NCBI GenBank assembly: GCA_935421135.1
Contig: OW285195.1
Coordinates: 6,858,701 to 6,922,700, forward strand
Length of the DNA stretch: 64,000 bases
Direction of reading: 5' to 3'
From: Bugulina stolonifera
Lineage: Eukaryota > Bryozoa > Gymnolaemata > Cheilostomatida > Bugulidae
Position numbers and translations under genes: made by a program. Positions 1 to 13,800 of this stretch are shown in pieces. Numbering within the stretch: position 1 is the first letter of the stretch; every line of letters starts with the position of its first letter. The notes under the pieces were generated by a model. It was not told where the DNA came from. It did no database searches and saw only the letters and a list, made by a program, of their open reading frames with translations.

Positions 1-532
1 TGTATCTACCACATCTACATGTACTACTATTCTATCTGTTTTAGAGATATATCTATTTACCTAGTAAGGCAAGTTATTAGATTCAGCCATGCAATTATAT
101 TTGTATTTTTTCTTGTTAATCACATGTACAACGTATATTGTAAGTATCTGTTATTTTAATATATTTTTGTTACTTACATTGTATGTAACATGTGCAAATG
201 TTAAAGTTCTAGTTTAATAGTACACCATTACTGCCATGATACCAATAGAATATAAAATATACATTACTTAGTAAAATTCTTCTCCAAAATTTGGTCTACA
301 CTGTAGTTACAAGGTAGTTCTAAATTAAAGATCTCAAAGATGGTATATTACATAATTCTTGGTAACTGACATAAAATAACATACACCTTGGTCAACTATA
401 ATTGTTATCAATGTCTATTTAAACCAGGTACATGTAATTAACATAAACCATGCCATATACACGATGTCTTAGCAGCAGGGCAAAGAATAGCATACATGTA
501 TAACCTAGTCAATTAATGCTATCTAAAAGTAT
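1..532. other. Intergenic flank, no gene seen
   Basis: AT-rich sequence with scattered ACATGTA motifs. I see no coding exon, RNA gene or clear repeat before the solo LTR that begins at 533. Confidence 0.5.
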
Positions 533-1351
533 TGTAATGGTTTTTGGGCTTTGGTACTGTCGTCCTAAGACGACTCCCGAGTCCAAAATGAAGTGCCTAT
601 GAGTGGTGCTAGGCCTTCTCATTACATGAAAGATTAACAGGTACTAGTAGTCAAAGAACTACCAAAGACGACCCATGTGATCCCGAGTCAATGCTTGTGT
701 GTTGTACTGAGAAAGAGAGTGATCCGACCTAGTAGGAAGTTCGGGTTGAAAGGTCGAGGACCTTAACAACTAGAATCACCTAACTACGAAGTGAAAGTCT
801 CTGTATATAAGTATCATGTGTCTTTATTGAAATCCAAGCATGAACTGAAACAACAAATAGAAAAACAATGCCCTTTATATAGTAGTAGAACTTCCGGAAG
901 AAGTTCCGGTCAAAAGGCCCACGTAGTGTCGTAAAAAGACGACGTAGGGTCATCCGGAAATTGCGCAACTATATAGCGACTGGAAGCCCGATAGCCAACC
1001 CAAAATAAGTCGAGTTTGACAAAAGATGCTTAAAATCATCTAGATCATATGCAAAATCAATATCAAGTATTTCTGAGAGGTCGGGCTTCTTTACGTGGGT
1101 ATAAAAAGGGGTATAATGTCTCAGTAATTCTTATTACAAGTATATAATTGATATGACTTGTAATTATCAGTGTATGGTTAGATACGCATATCAATGTGCA
1201 TTTTGTAGGTATGAGTATCAAGACGGCTAACTGCAAGCAAACAAGATTAGTGTTAGATGAGTAGTGCTGTGGCAACTACTAGGCACTTAGGGTGCTATAA
1301 AGTCCATCAGGGTGACTGGAGTCGTACGTGCAAATGTCCTGAATCATTACA
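533..1351 (-). mobile_element. Solo LTR (Ty3/gypsy-like), long variant
   Basis: An 819-bp LTR in minus orientation. On the plus strand it opens with TGTAATGG and closes with TCATTACA, so the ends are short inverted repeats with TG...CA termini. It is flanked on both sides by GTAT (529-532 and 1352-1355), an exact 4-bp target-site duplication. No internal retroviral-type genes adjoin it, so it is a solo LTR left by recombination. It shares most of its length with the copies at 13564 and 20124 and with the 5' LTR at 62452. Relative to the last two it has about 150 extra bases near its U3 end, shared only with the 13564 copy. It is more diverged than the others, so probably older. Confidence 0.88.
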
Positions 1352-1802
1352 GTATAATATTGTGCAATTAATAGTCTACATGTATTTGTTTTAACTTGAT
1401 TGATATTGCCTTACTTCCAAATCATTATAGTTTTGAACCTTCACCTTTTTGATACAGCAATTCTCAGTCTTCTTTTAAACTCATTTTTATTAGAGTTGTA
1501 TGCTGTTTAATGTAGTAACCTTTGACCAATAGGCATCCAAATAGTTCCAAACTGCATGTTTAAACTATGACTCATAATATACAAGGGAAATCGTGTTGTT
1601 GGTTTCATTGTCTTAGAACAAAGCTCCATTACTCTATAGAAGCCATTGTATGATTATTTGTCTCAAAGTATTTTGGGCACCTTATCATCGTGGGAGATAA
1701 CTACTCCTAATAAAGCCAACACTGCAGTACCAGTCTCTATCTTCCGTAGTACAAAAAGCAAATTTGCATTACAATCTCATGTAATTATACTGAAATATTG
1801 TA

Positions 1803-1808
1803 TTTATT
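1803..1808 (-). promoter_or_regulatory. Probable polyadenylation signal of receptor gene
   Basis: AATAAA on the minus strand about 50 nt downstream of the receptor stop codon (1857-1859), a normal position for the end of a short 3' UTR. The solo LTR lies further downstream. Confidence 0.5.
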
Positions 1809-1856
1809 GCCTTCTCAATCTGCCTTACAAGAATCTCTCGTCAACGTGACACAATA

Positions 1857-4800
1857 TTACAAAATTTCCGACATCATTTCATACTCAGTGTGGACAATGT
1901 TGCGACCAATCAAGTTTTGATAGAGATGGGCCTCATAAATTTTCAATTCGACAGAACTACAACTTTGTTGGATTCGAGATCTTGCTAAATCTTCCATTCT
2001 GTTAGCCTGGACTCCATCTCTCTGAATTGTATCCATGTTGTTATCGTGAGCTTTATTCTTTGAATTCACCGAGTTGGCTCTCCGTGTGGATTTACTGTGA
2101 CTAAAAGTCATAATTATTACAATATACAGTGAAACTTGCTTAATTCAACCTTGGAAGACTCAAAAACTTGGTTAGTTCAAACTACTAGCTTTGGTCCCTG
2201 CTGAGCACTTCATTTACATGTATATAATGACTTTAATTAAGTGAGGTGATCCTACAATTCAAACTCAGCCCTATTTCAAACCAATTATGGCTGTCCCTTA
2301 GAGTTTGAATTAAGTAAACCATAATTACAATAGACTTATTTTACTCAACTAGACATGACATGGCAATGAATTGATATAAAATAACATGAAATAACTCAAT
2401 TTGACATGAAAAGACATAACGTGACATGAAATAGGTTAATATAACTGTAATGTTTGGCTAACATGGTAACACACTCTATCCAGTATTCACTATGGATTAG
2501 TGGTCCTCACTATGATACATGTATAAATAGATTGCTTCCTGTTATACTTTACTTGTTTACAAGAATATGCATGAGTCATATCATTATACTTGTTACTTGC
2601 AGTCAGTTGAATACAAGTGATCAACCTATAAACATGCCATGTCTATGTTGGTTAAGTTGTAACACAGTAAATTAAGTATATAACAATAACTAAATGCAAT
2701 TTAATAAAGTTTGCACTATTTTGATGGGTTCAAGAGTTCCACTAAACATGATACTCACTGAATTTGATTAGAAATTATTGCGCAATTGTTTGCGATTACA
2801 TGTAAAACCTTGGTGGCCCTGCAAAGGGGCTACCTTAAAGTATACACTTATAAATTATACGTATTATTGAAAAGTTATTTGCTGATGTTAACAGCAAAAG
2901 TCTGACATATGATACGACATACTCTTACCGTACGTCTATACTATCAACATTATGTATGCTTACCAGATCACTGCAACTGTTATAGCCGAGACCAATGTAA
3001 CTAGCCCAATGACTGTAACAATTGTAAGCCCAAAGATTATCTTCTGTACTGAAAAAGTTTGTTAAGAGTGTTAGAACTGAGGCTATAGAAGAGTATAGGG
3101 CGTGTACCTGCGTTTAGATGGTCAGCAAACTGTGTGTATCTTAACTTCATTGCAAGTTTCAATAGCAATACAGGGGATAAGTTTCAGCAGAAATACAATT
3201 GTCTAATCTCAATATATGACTATTGGAACAGTTAGAATCATTATCTCCAAAAACTATAATCTTCTTGTTTCTATTGTAGTAAACTGGACATTTTTTCTTG
3301 ACATTGTATATAAATAATGTATTATTGTGTGTAAGTGCTGAGTTCCTACTCGGCCCTATAAAACCCTATTCGGCCCTAAAGGTCATACTACACTGACGCG
3401 AGATGTATGCGAATCGCACAAATTTTACGTTTTGTGATTACTGATGTTGAAATTTTGCGAAATCGCATGTTTTATTGCATGTTATAAAATTTTTACATTA
3501 CAAAATGCGAATCAAGTGTTGATTGGCTACAGCTAACTTAAGATGCTTTGAAAAGGTGCTAGCAGTTGAGTTTAGCTTTTGGGATAATAAAATAAAATCA
3601 TTAAATAAATTAAAATCAATTTAATATTCAATTTAAATTTGTGCTATATTCTACTGACCAGTGGACGAAAGCTGTATATAGCTATGTTGTTTAAATTAAT
3701 CCAACAAAAGACCAGCACTGTGGGAGAAATTTAATTCTTATATTAAACACTGGGGGAAGAAAATTAAATCAACAGTCAAGCTATCATGTGCGTCCTAAAC
3801 CATGAATTCAAGTCAAGTCTCTCAGATTCTTGCTACGTATAGGTAACATTTAGTTGAACTTAGTTTTCACCGAGCAGAAATATTTCAACCTGCGTGTACC
3901 GATATATTGCTAAAATAGTAGAGGTTTTAATTTAAGCTACAATATGAAGGGGCTAATCTTAATGAGATTGAATGTAAATGTATCACAACCTCTCATTATC
4001 ATTATCATTATCATTTCCTTAGATTTATCTACTCTTGCCTTTAGTTGAACTAATAGCTGTTCAAATTTTCCCATTTCCTTAAATCTACTTGAGCTCTCAT
4101 CCAACTGAGTTGCAATCTCTTATCTCTGCTCGTTTTCTAACGACAGATGACAATTTTGCTTGGTGATCAATCAATTGAAGAAATTTTAATAAAATGATGC
4201 AAAACTTGTTTCTACAACATAATTATTATTTTTTACCTATTCAGACAGAGTGCTAATTTTCTTAGGGGTTCGGCGAACCGGTTCGAATCGGCTGACTTTG
4301 AGCACTGCCGTGAAGACACCTTAAGATAGCATTGCCACTAAACCGATAATTATTCTTTGTTCTTACTAGCATTGAAACATACATTCAAGATATTTTGGAG
4401 CCACAAATTATAGATATGGTCCAACAGTCATTTCACCATGGCCCACTTGGCTAGCACTTGTAGCAATGAGACAAGTTACATGTAGAAATTCTGGCGTAAA
4501 ACCATGGAGATTCGTCTAAACAATTTTCTCTGGCCAATAAAATTATATGACTCTAGCTTTGTTATTAGTAAATTAATGCTGTTAAAGCTTGGTACTCCAT
4601 AGAATGTTGAAAACTGAACTCATTGGGAATGATTGAATAGAACAATGATATTGGAAGTAATAGGAATGTAACAAGGAATGTAATGCAGTCATAATAATGG
4701 AGCATGGCGACGTACCAAGGGACTCGTTGGCAGTTACCTCTATTTCTACAAGCAAAAGCAATGTTGGTGCAGGGTTGCATTTATATCATCGGCAAATACA

Positions 4801-7800
4801 ATATATCATCTGAATGAATAATATTGGCACCATACCACATCATCATCATAATTTTAGTTACTACCTGTTGTCTGTTTGAATGTCACTTCTTTATCTACTG
4901 TAGTTCTACTCGTCAGTGATTCCCTAGTTGTTGTTAGTTCTGTAGGTTTACTAGTTAATGATGCTACAGTTGCTGCTCTATCTACCGTGGATCTACTAGT
5001 CAATGAGGTCTTATCTACATCTACTGCTGATTGGGATTCCATTGTTATGTTGACTACGTTACTTCTAGCGCTCCTTACTCCATTAGTAATAGCTTCAATC
5101 CAAGCTCTGTAATTCTTGTCCATGTCCAACTGCTGAACTATTTTGAACTCAGTAGATCGAACAGAGTAATTCAGACTGGAATTGCTGTGACAGATACCTT
5201 GTCCAGTAACTTCACAGATGGTCATGATGAATCTATCTGGTGGCTGACAAAATAGAATAAATAACTATTTAAGGAGCTGTTTCCCCTTTGCTCTTTTATC
5301 TCAATAATTATGTTGCATAACGTAGTGTCTGGGTGTGGGCAGTACACAGCCAGCTCACCGCAAACAAAACCACAGGCACATAAGCGATGCCACAAGGCTG
5401 GGGCTGAGTGTTATCAGACCCTGCACAACATACTGAACAGTTCTGGCAACCTTACCTGTAGAACTACATCTACACAAGACAAAGTTATGGACAATCATAT
5501 TGCAGGCCTTATGTCGGGTGCATGTAATTATGTCCATACATACTCGTGTGTTTACAAGTGAACTAAAATGGCAGTGCTAGATAACAATAAATTAATGCAA
5601 ACTGTCTGGAAACTCAATTGATTTATCAGTTCATTGGAAACCACCCATTCACAGTTCACAACAAAGACCTGTTCTATGTACCGTGTTTGCAGTTAAATGC
5701 ATGTAAGTTTTTATTATGTCAGCTTGTGCACACCGATCAAAGACTATACTCCTGGCCAAAGGTGCCCTTCTACATGGAGAACTTTCACTATGAAAGGCAG
5801 CGCTCATTAAAGGTGAAGTCGGTTTAGTTTTGGGTCTTTCACAATACAATGTTACCCACATCACTTACTCGACTGGAGTGCAGCTAAAATAAATGGAACT
5901 TCCCAACTTATCTCGACTAGCTGGTCAGAAGGAGTGACAAGGGAGCACAGGTGCTTGCTACATACAAACCCAAGCATTGTCTGGGAGGCGCAGGTACATT
6001 GCATGAAGACAGCTAACAGAGAGATAGAACTACCTACTGTACCTGCGCAGCAAATTTGTCAGAAATACACTAGGGGTAATAATTGAATCAGGGAAAATCC
6101 TGTATGGTTGACAGCTGCAGTATTTCTGCCATGGACAAGATCTTTACAGCATGCATAGGATAAAGAGCATGATTACAGGATACATACCCTTAAAGCTATA
6201 GCAATTATCAAACCTACCTTTTCTAAATGGTTCTTCCAGGTAAGTGAAACTGTGCCTTCAGATTCAACAAAAAATGTCAGATCAAAAGGTGCAGGTGGCT
6301 CTGTGAAAAGATTTTACATAGGGGTTACTTTTACTCCTTTATTTATCGACGTTATACATGTAGATCAACCCGACGTTATACATCTAGATCAACCCGATGT
6401 ACATTGAAATATGATGGACCAGAGTAAAATTTAATATACCAAGCATTTATATGAAACTATCAAAAATTCCATATCAACACATCACAACCAGAATGGTGTT
6501 ATTACAGTATGTTGCAGAGTTCAGAGTCTGCATAATAATTTACTTGCGTACTGGCAGTATAGTAGAGAGACAAGATTGGAGAAAAGTAACTATTTCCACC
6601 AATTGCAACACTGGTCCAAGAACTAAATATAACGGTTTCTCCAGGAGAAAAACTGTCATTCCATTTGATCCAGGAGATGTTATCACTTGGTTTCTAACAA
6701 ACAATTGTATGTGTTGATTAGTGGGTGCCTTAGAAGCATTTACTATCTACCTTAGTTAACTTGCCAGCTTTACCTCCCATAATTAATCCCAGGTAAGAAT
6801 GCTAGGATCTGAAGAGACCAGCATTTATTTAGTTTATGGTAGAGAAGAGGTCAGCTATTTTAATGACGTGATTAAGTAGCACAGGAATATTTTAAGTTGC
6901 ACACTCTCTTGACAGCACCAATGACTTTTACAGAATCCCATAAGTCATTGTAGATGTCAAAATGGAGCATCAAATCTGTATTTTCCATATAAAAATATAG
7001 ACCTCTAGCTCCTAGGCATGGTTTCTCCCTGATAATTTATGCCAAATACATTAGCTCTCAGAAATCTTTTACTGACCTAAAATACTAGTGATTTATAATA
7101 GCATCTGTTTGTCAAGCTATTGTACTTAAAAATTCTTCAACTCTCAGCAACTTGAATAAATTTAAATATTAAATTTATAAGGGAAGCCACTACATTGCAT
7201 GAAAATATTTACAGTCTACTGGTATTGAGCCTCTATTTGAGTATAATTTATCTGCTTGATGTTCTAAACTCAGGAGACCAATAAATATGACCTCTAAAAT
7301 TTGGCTATTTCCAACATCTCCTACAATTTGTCAGCTGTAAGGTAGAATCAATTTGGAAATCATATGAACATTGACTACTGGGCTCTCTAAGGCAACCAAT
7401 AGATTAAACTGAAGCTCAATACATGTAAATTGTGAATATAAGCTTACGAGATTGTTTATTTAATGTTTGAAAATCTAATTCATCTTAGCTTGAGCCTGTA
7501 GTAGCTGACTACAGCTTCATCAAACATCAACCTCTCCGCATCAACCTCTCCGCATCAACCTCTCCGCATCAACCTCTCCGCATCAACCTCTCCGCATCAA
7601 CTTCTTCGCATCAAGCTCTCTGCATCCAGCTCTCCGCATCATCTTCTCCGCATCAACCTCTCCGCATCAAACTCCCCGCATCAAGCCCTCCGCATCAACC
7701 TCTCCGCATCAACCTCTCTCCATCAATCTCTCCGCATCAACTTCTTCGCATCAAGCTCTCTGCATCAAGCTCTCCGCATCAATTTCTCCGCATCAACCTC

Positions 7801-10800
7801 TCCGCATCAACCTCTCTCCATCAACCTCTCCGCATCAACCTCTCCGCATTAACCTCTTCGCATCAACCTCTCCGCATCAACCTCTCCGCATTAACCTCTT
7901 CGCATCAACCTCTCCGCATCAAACTCCCCGCATCAAGCCCTCCGCATCAACCTCTTCGCATTAACCTCTCTGCCGACACAATATTTAGGTAATAAAATAC
8001 CAGTTCTCTGACGTAAGTAGGATTATTAGAGCTGTTTATGTAGAGCTTATCAAACTTGTTAGTGTCAGGAGATTCCACGTCCAGACTGATGATGACCTCA
8101 TTGTTGATTAAAGTCACATTCATTGATCTCGGAGGTCGTGGATCTGCAGTAAGTAATATTGATGAAGGTTGAAACACAAGCTCTCCCAATCACAGACCTT
8201 GGTTTATGTGCCAATTACATGTTTTGAATTCTTGGCCAATCAAAAACCTTAAGAATAGTCTAATCCTACACATTCCAGAAGACCGCTTCTAACCTTCAAC
8301 CATTTTACACTAGATCAATATTTTTGCTTCAAGCATACACCAAAGCTGCTCTATTCAATATTCACATAGTTGAAGCTTTGTCAGCAATCAATTCTAGTAT
8401 CATTTGATTAAAGTCATATACCAGTCTATATTATCACAGAAGATAAAACATGTAGAACGAAACTAAGTCACACAAATTTAAATTAATCTTCAGGTGATCT
8501 CAATATAGGTGACTACAAGTAGTTGAAGGATGTACACAGTCTAGAGAGGGTCTCTTAACATTGAAAAATGCAAAAGCTGTAAATTTGTAACCGTAGTTAT
8601 TTTAAAGATTCACCTCTCAATGTACATGTACACAATAATTTCTTTGCATTACAAATGATCAAAACAACGAAGCTCTGAACAAAGAAAATTAATAATATTT
8701 ATAGTTATGGCTGTCCTGTGTACTCGTGCTAATTAAACATGGCATTCAAAAACACTTTTCTATGTAATATATGTACATACTTGTACATCATATGCATTCA
8801 TATACTGTAGAAAAGTTATCGAACTTTCCTTGAAGCACAATTTTCCTTGTGGTACAGTGTCAATTTGTTCATAACTTACCAAGAATGGTTTGCAAACATA
8901 AAAAAATATTATCTACAATATTGTAGATATAAGAGTGTAAAACTCACGTAGCACTACACGTCTTACAGTCAAGGCAGATTTCTGTTTAGCCACAGGACCA
9001 TTAGACCAAATCTCTGTAATCAGCTTATATCGAACACCACCAATGGGAAACTCAGGCTGTTGAAAAAAGAATTGGGCATCACTACATAGACACGTATATA
9101 GAGAATTATGCCTGAAACTGTTTATTGGTTCAACCACCAACATAGATTTTATAATCGCTGAAATAAATGTTCCTAGTAAATGAGCATTTAAATTTTTTGA
9201 AGATATGAACATTTTGAGAATTAAATTAGATTTTACTGCAGCTTGATTTTGCCTTATTCTAATGACAAAGCATGCACATTATAATGCAGCGTATTGCACT
9301 CAATGCCAATTTATAGTTATGTATTTGAATGGGACTAAAGAAACTCTGTGATGCATACAACAATAATGTAACTTACCACGCATTCACAATCAAGACTGGA
9401 GACATAAGCACGTTGACGTGTACAGTATATTGTAGAGTTATCCTTCACCTCAATACGAGAAAATGTAAATGCTACCAAGTTAAACTCCAAGCATACTATC
9501 AACCTTGACGTCTCACCAGATTCTGTGGTGCTTTGTGAAGTAATATTGATTGTAGGCAGGACAGGGTCTAAAATAAGAAATGAAAGAAGTTCATATATAT
9601 TCCATTTTTATTCCGGCAGAGAATAAGTCCAATGGACTTTTGTCCAGAAAACAAGAAGCTAAAGTACATCAAGTACATAAGATTACAGTATGAGAAGAAA
9701 AAAAAGAGAAAAGTAGAGAAAAAAAACGCCAAAGTTTGAATTTTACAAAGGCAAACAACTACCAGTAAATTAGTTATAGTAATACATATAAATATTGCTA
9801 GCATGTAGTAAATAAAACCAGTAGAGTAAAAGACGAGTAAATAAACTAAAAGAAGTACATATAAAATTTTGAGCATTTAGTAGAATAAAACTAATAAAGT
9901 ACAAGACGGAGTGTTGATAAAATGAGTTCTAATCAGGAAGCACAAGAATATGGTTTTTGATGGCATTTCTGAAAGATTGCAAAGATTGACTCATCTTTAT
10001 GTGGTTGGGGAGAACGTTAAACCTCCCGGCACCAAAACTGGCAATGGCAAATCTGAAATTCTCCCTGGAGAGTCTGAAACCTTGGCTCTTTGCTAAGCGC
10101 GTTTCACTAGTTAGTTAATATGCATGTACAGTAATTAAAGCTACCGTTTTGCACTCATGCTTTTGCACTATATGTAATTGAATATAGCGTTCAACATTTT
10201 TTTCACAAGCTGTAGTTGTACACCTATCTAGTCTCAGCACCACGCCTTCAATTGACTGGGCAGCTGGGCAGCTGGGCAGCTGCCCAGCTGCCAAGGAAAC
10301 AATTGCTCAGTAATGCACATTATAAGACCTATATAAGTGATAGTAATTATAAAGTTATGATCAAAACTTGCATAACAATGTAGGTATGAGTCATGATGCA
10401 CCTCAGTGCAGAGTGTTAAAGGTGGACTGTACTGAAAATTTCAGAATGTTTGTCACCAAATTAACTATGTTAGTATTACTTGATACCTATACAAACATAT
10501 CTAAACTGTTTTAGTAGTAGTTAATAGATGCTAAACTGCAAAAAAGTAACCCCAAAATTTCTAAATTAACCATAGTGATGTCAGCTTTAGGAGTTATCTC
10601 CACCTAGTTTTATGTCAATTATCAAAACTTCTTCTTTGATTATCTCAACTCTGACACACTATATAGCTAAAATATTTAGTTGTCACGGCTGCTTTAGTAG
10701 AAATACAGTGTTCATTCAATAAAACAGATATTAGTAATTATAGTACTATATACTACAGGTTCAACACACCAGTCTAGTACATTGGCTTGTTATTCATGAG

Positions 10801-13800
10801 ATAAACAAGTAGCCTGTATTGACCAATCAAATTGCGAACTCAAAAGTCATTTGATAATTTTTTGCAACAAATTGTACTTTTTATTGTCTAGGAATATTAA
10901 CTAGCATTTGTTTTACATACCCATTTTTTCGTTTTGTGATATTCCTAGTACAACAAGGAAAAAATCTCAATTAATATATTCGATTTTTGATAATACAATG
11001 CGTGGTCTGGCATTCACTCCCTGCAATGATGTATTTCACTAGTTTTAGCAGAGCTGGGTACCATGATGACATCATATAGCCCAGCTGGTATTGTGCTAAC
11101 TGGTTCAGCTGCTACTAGGCTTTCTAATGGTGTATTCAACTCATAGCATCAAAATTTCAGTACAGTCCACCTTTAAAGGCTAAACAAGTAGAGCTGTGAC
11201 AACTACTTGGTACTTAGGGTGCTATAGGGTGCTATGCCTAGCTTACCCTGCAAGTAAAATTCAACTGGTCACTTTTTAGTCAATTCTTTTCTACAGTAGT
11301 GTCCCATAAACTTCTTCTGCAATTTCTGATAGAGTTTACTATGGCATGTGTTTTGATTTTTTTCTGTCACCACGGTTAGTTTTGTAGGTTGGTCTTGTAG
11401 GTTAGTCTTGTAGGTTAGTCTTGTAGGTTAGTTTTGTAGGTTAGTTTTGTAGGTTAGTCTTGTAGGTTAGTTTTGTAGGTTAGTCTTGTAGGTTAATTTT
11501 GTAGGTTAGTCTTGTAGGTTAGTCTTGTAGATTGGTGTTGTAGGTTAGTTTTGTAGGTTAGTTTTGTAGGTTAGTCTTGTTCGGAGGCAGCCTTGGGTCC
11601 ACACAATGATGTAAAGTAGGGTACTGGTAATGGTACTTTAAATCACACCTTTTGCCACTTACTTATTATCAAAGGCGATACAAGTTCTGGAGACTTCAGA
11701 TATGCTCCTCGTATAGAGACAGCAGCCAAAGTGCAATTGACAAAACCTCCTGCTTTAAACACTTGCTGCACTTCTTTATCAATAACTTTCTCAAAGGTAA
11801 GGTTTTCCGTTTTATCTTAGAAAGCAAAGGATATAAATATTATTATTTGATTGGCAATCATATACATGTAACAAAGCACATAGCAAACTAAACACTGCAG
11901 CGTGGTTATGTTACTATGTAGAATGCCAGTAGCATTTTTTATTGTTATAAATGATCATTGCTACAATACAATCATGTAACAAGATCAAGACAATTATTTG
12001 CTACTAACTTAATGTCTAAAAGCAGCTTTAATGATGAGAATTAGTATATTCTTACAGAGAATATGTATATATGTAATATGCATGTATATACGGAGACTAC
12101 GTTGTATACTGTAAGTTGATTAAAAAAATGAGTTTATTGATAAAGCAAGTTGACCAAGTGCAATGGAGACTTGGGTTTTTGGCTACCCACAATTGAATGT
12201 TTAACATGAACGTCTTATAATATTATCAATTTGAATAAATTTTTACTTACTTAGGTCAACATTGTAATTATGTTCCCAATACTCTCTCCTTTCTCTAGTT
12301 GATAGATATGTACTCTGGCAATTTAGTCTCATAAAATCGTATAACGATCTGATTCCACGATTGGTGTATAATTTTGGTGTCCTAAACTCAAAGACTATCT
12401 TGTTGTTCCTTTTGGATACCCGGAAGGTTTGAGGCGGAAGTGGTACTGAAACAAATATTATGATTATAATATTATTGGAATTACAACACCTTTGTTGTTC
12501 AAACTGGAAATAAACTCTCACTACAGGTGGGAATACGCCTGAGTAGAAGTAATGAAAGCCTTAGGATGACTTTTTAAAAATAACCATAGAACTTAATAAG
12601 TCTTAGAAGTTAGATCATATAAACTGTAGCTACAGGTGGAGATTCACCAATAGAAGTAAAGAAAGTTGTTGGAAACCTATTTGAAAACTAAATGTAGAAC
12701 TGAAGAAATGACTTGTGACACGTATCTACTCAGGTGCTTCTCCACCTGTAGATACATGTATATGCTATGAAGTATTTCTTCAGTCGCTTTATTCTATAGT
12801 TGAGTGGTTCTTAACCAGGGGAAAATTAAATTTCTTGATTTCAGTGGGGAAATTTTCACAGGGCATTGAAAATTTTTAATTTGTAGTATTTCAAGGCTAG
12901 TGTGGTATTGTATCAACATACAACGTAGTGATATTAGTAGGCCTAATAATAACAAAAACGATAAAAAGTTCTCCCATGTTTGCTATCCAGCTGGATGAAT
13001 CTACAGTTGTTGTGAATCTTGCACAGTTGACAGTTTGTTCGCAATATTTGTAAAGATGCAATTGAACATTTTCTATTCTACCAATCACTACAACAAACAG
13101 CAGGCATGCAGTTAGTATCAGATTTTTTAAAATGGAAAAATTGCGTTGGGAAAGGTTTGTGGGAGTCTGTACTAATGGAGCTCTCACTATGTTGCCAAAC
13201 TAGTGAAAAATAAAAACCCGTTGGTAAAAGGAACACACTGCTTCATCTACCGAAAAACTCTTGCAGCTGAAACTCTTCCTCAGTTGATGCTTGATAATCT
13301 TTTCACTGTTATTAAAACTGTCAACCACATAACAGGATCCGCATTGAATAAGGTGTGTAAAGAGTTGAACGCGTCACACTATTCTGTGATATTTCATACA
13401 GAAATTAGATAGCTTTCAAGGGAAAATATGCTGGCAAGATTTTTCAAGCTAAGAGCTAAAATTTTGGCATTTTAAACACTCAGTCATAAAAGAGCGTCTT
13501 ATTATCTGCAATAATATCTGCAAAAAATAGCTCATTAATTAAGAGAGCTACATAATATAATATTGTAATGGTTTCTGGTTTTCGAGCGGTCATCCTTGGA
13601 CGACTGCCGATCCAAGAAATGAAGCGCCTATGAGTGGTGCTAGGCCTTCTCATTACATGAAAGATCGAGCGGTCTCAGTAGTTAAAGTACATGTACTACC
13701 AGAGACGACCCATCTGGTCCCGAGTCTAGCCTGGAGACTATACTGTGAAAGAGAGTGATCCGACCTAGTAGGCGGTTCGCTAAGCGAATGACCTGGCAAA

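Noticed and set aside
7526..7972. CRISPR-like regular repeats
   Set aside because: Contiguous 14-bp units with no unique spacers in a eukaryotic intron; a minisatellite.
9568..9876. 102-codon hydrophobic minus-strand ORF
   Set aside because: It lies in the pyrimidine-rich 3' UTR of the LINE fragment and in the intron next to receptor exon 6.
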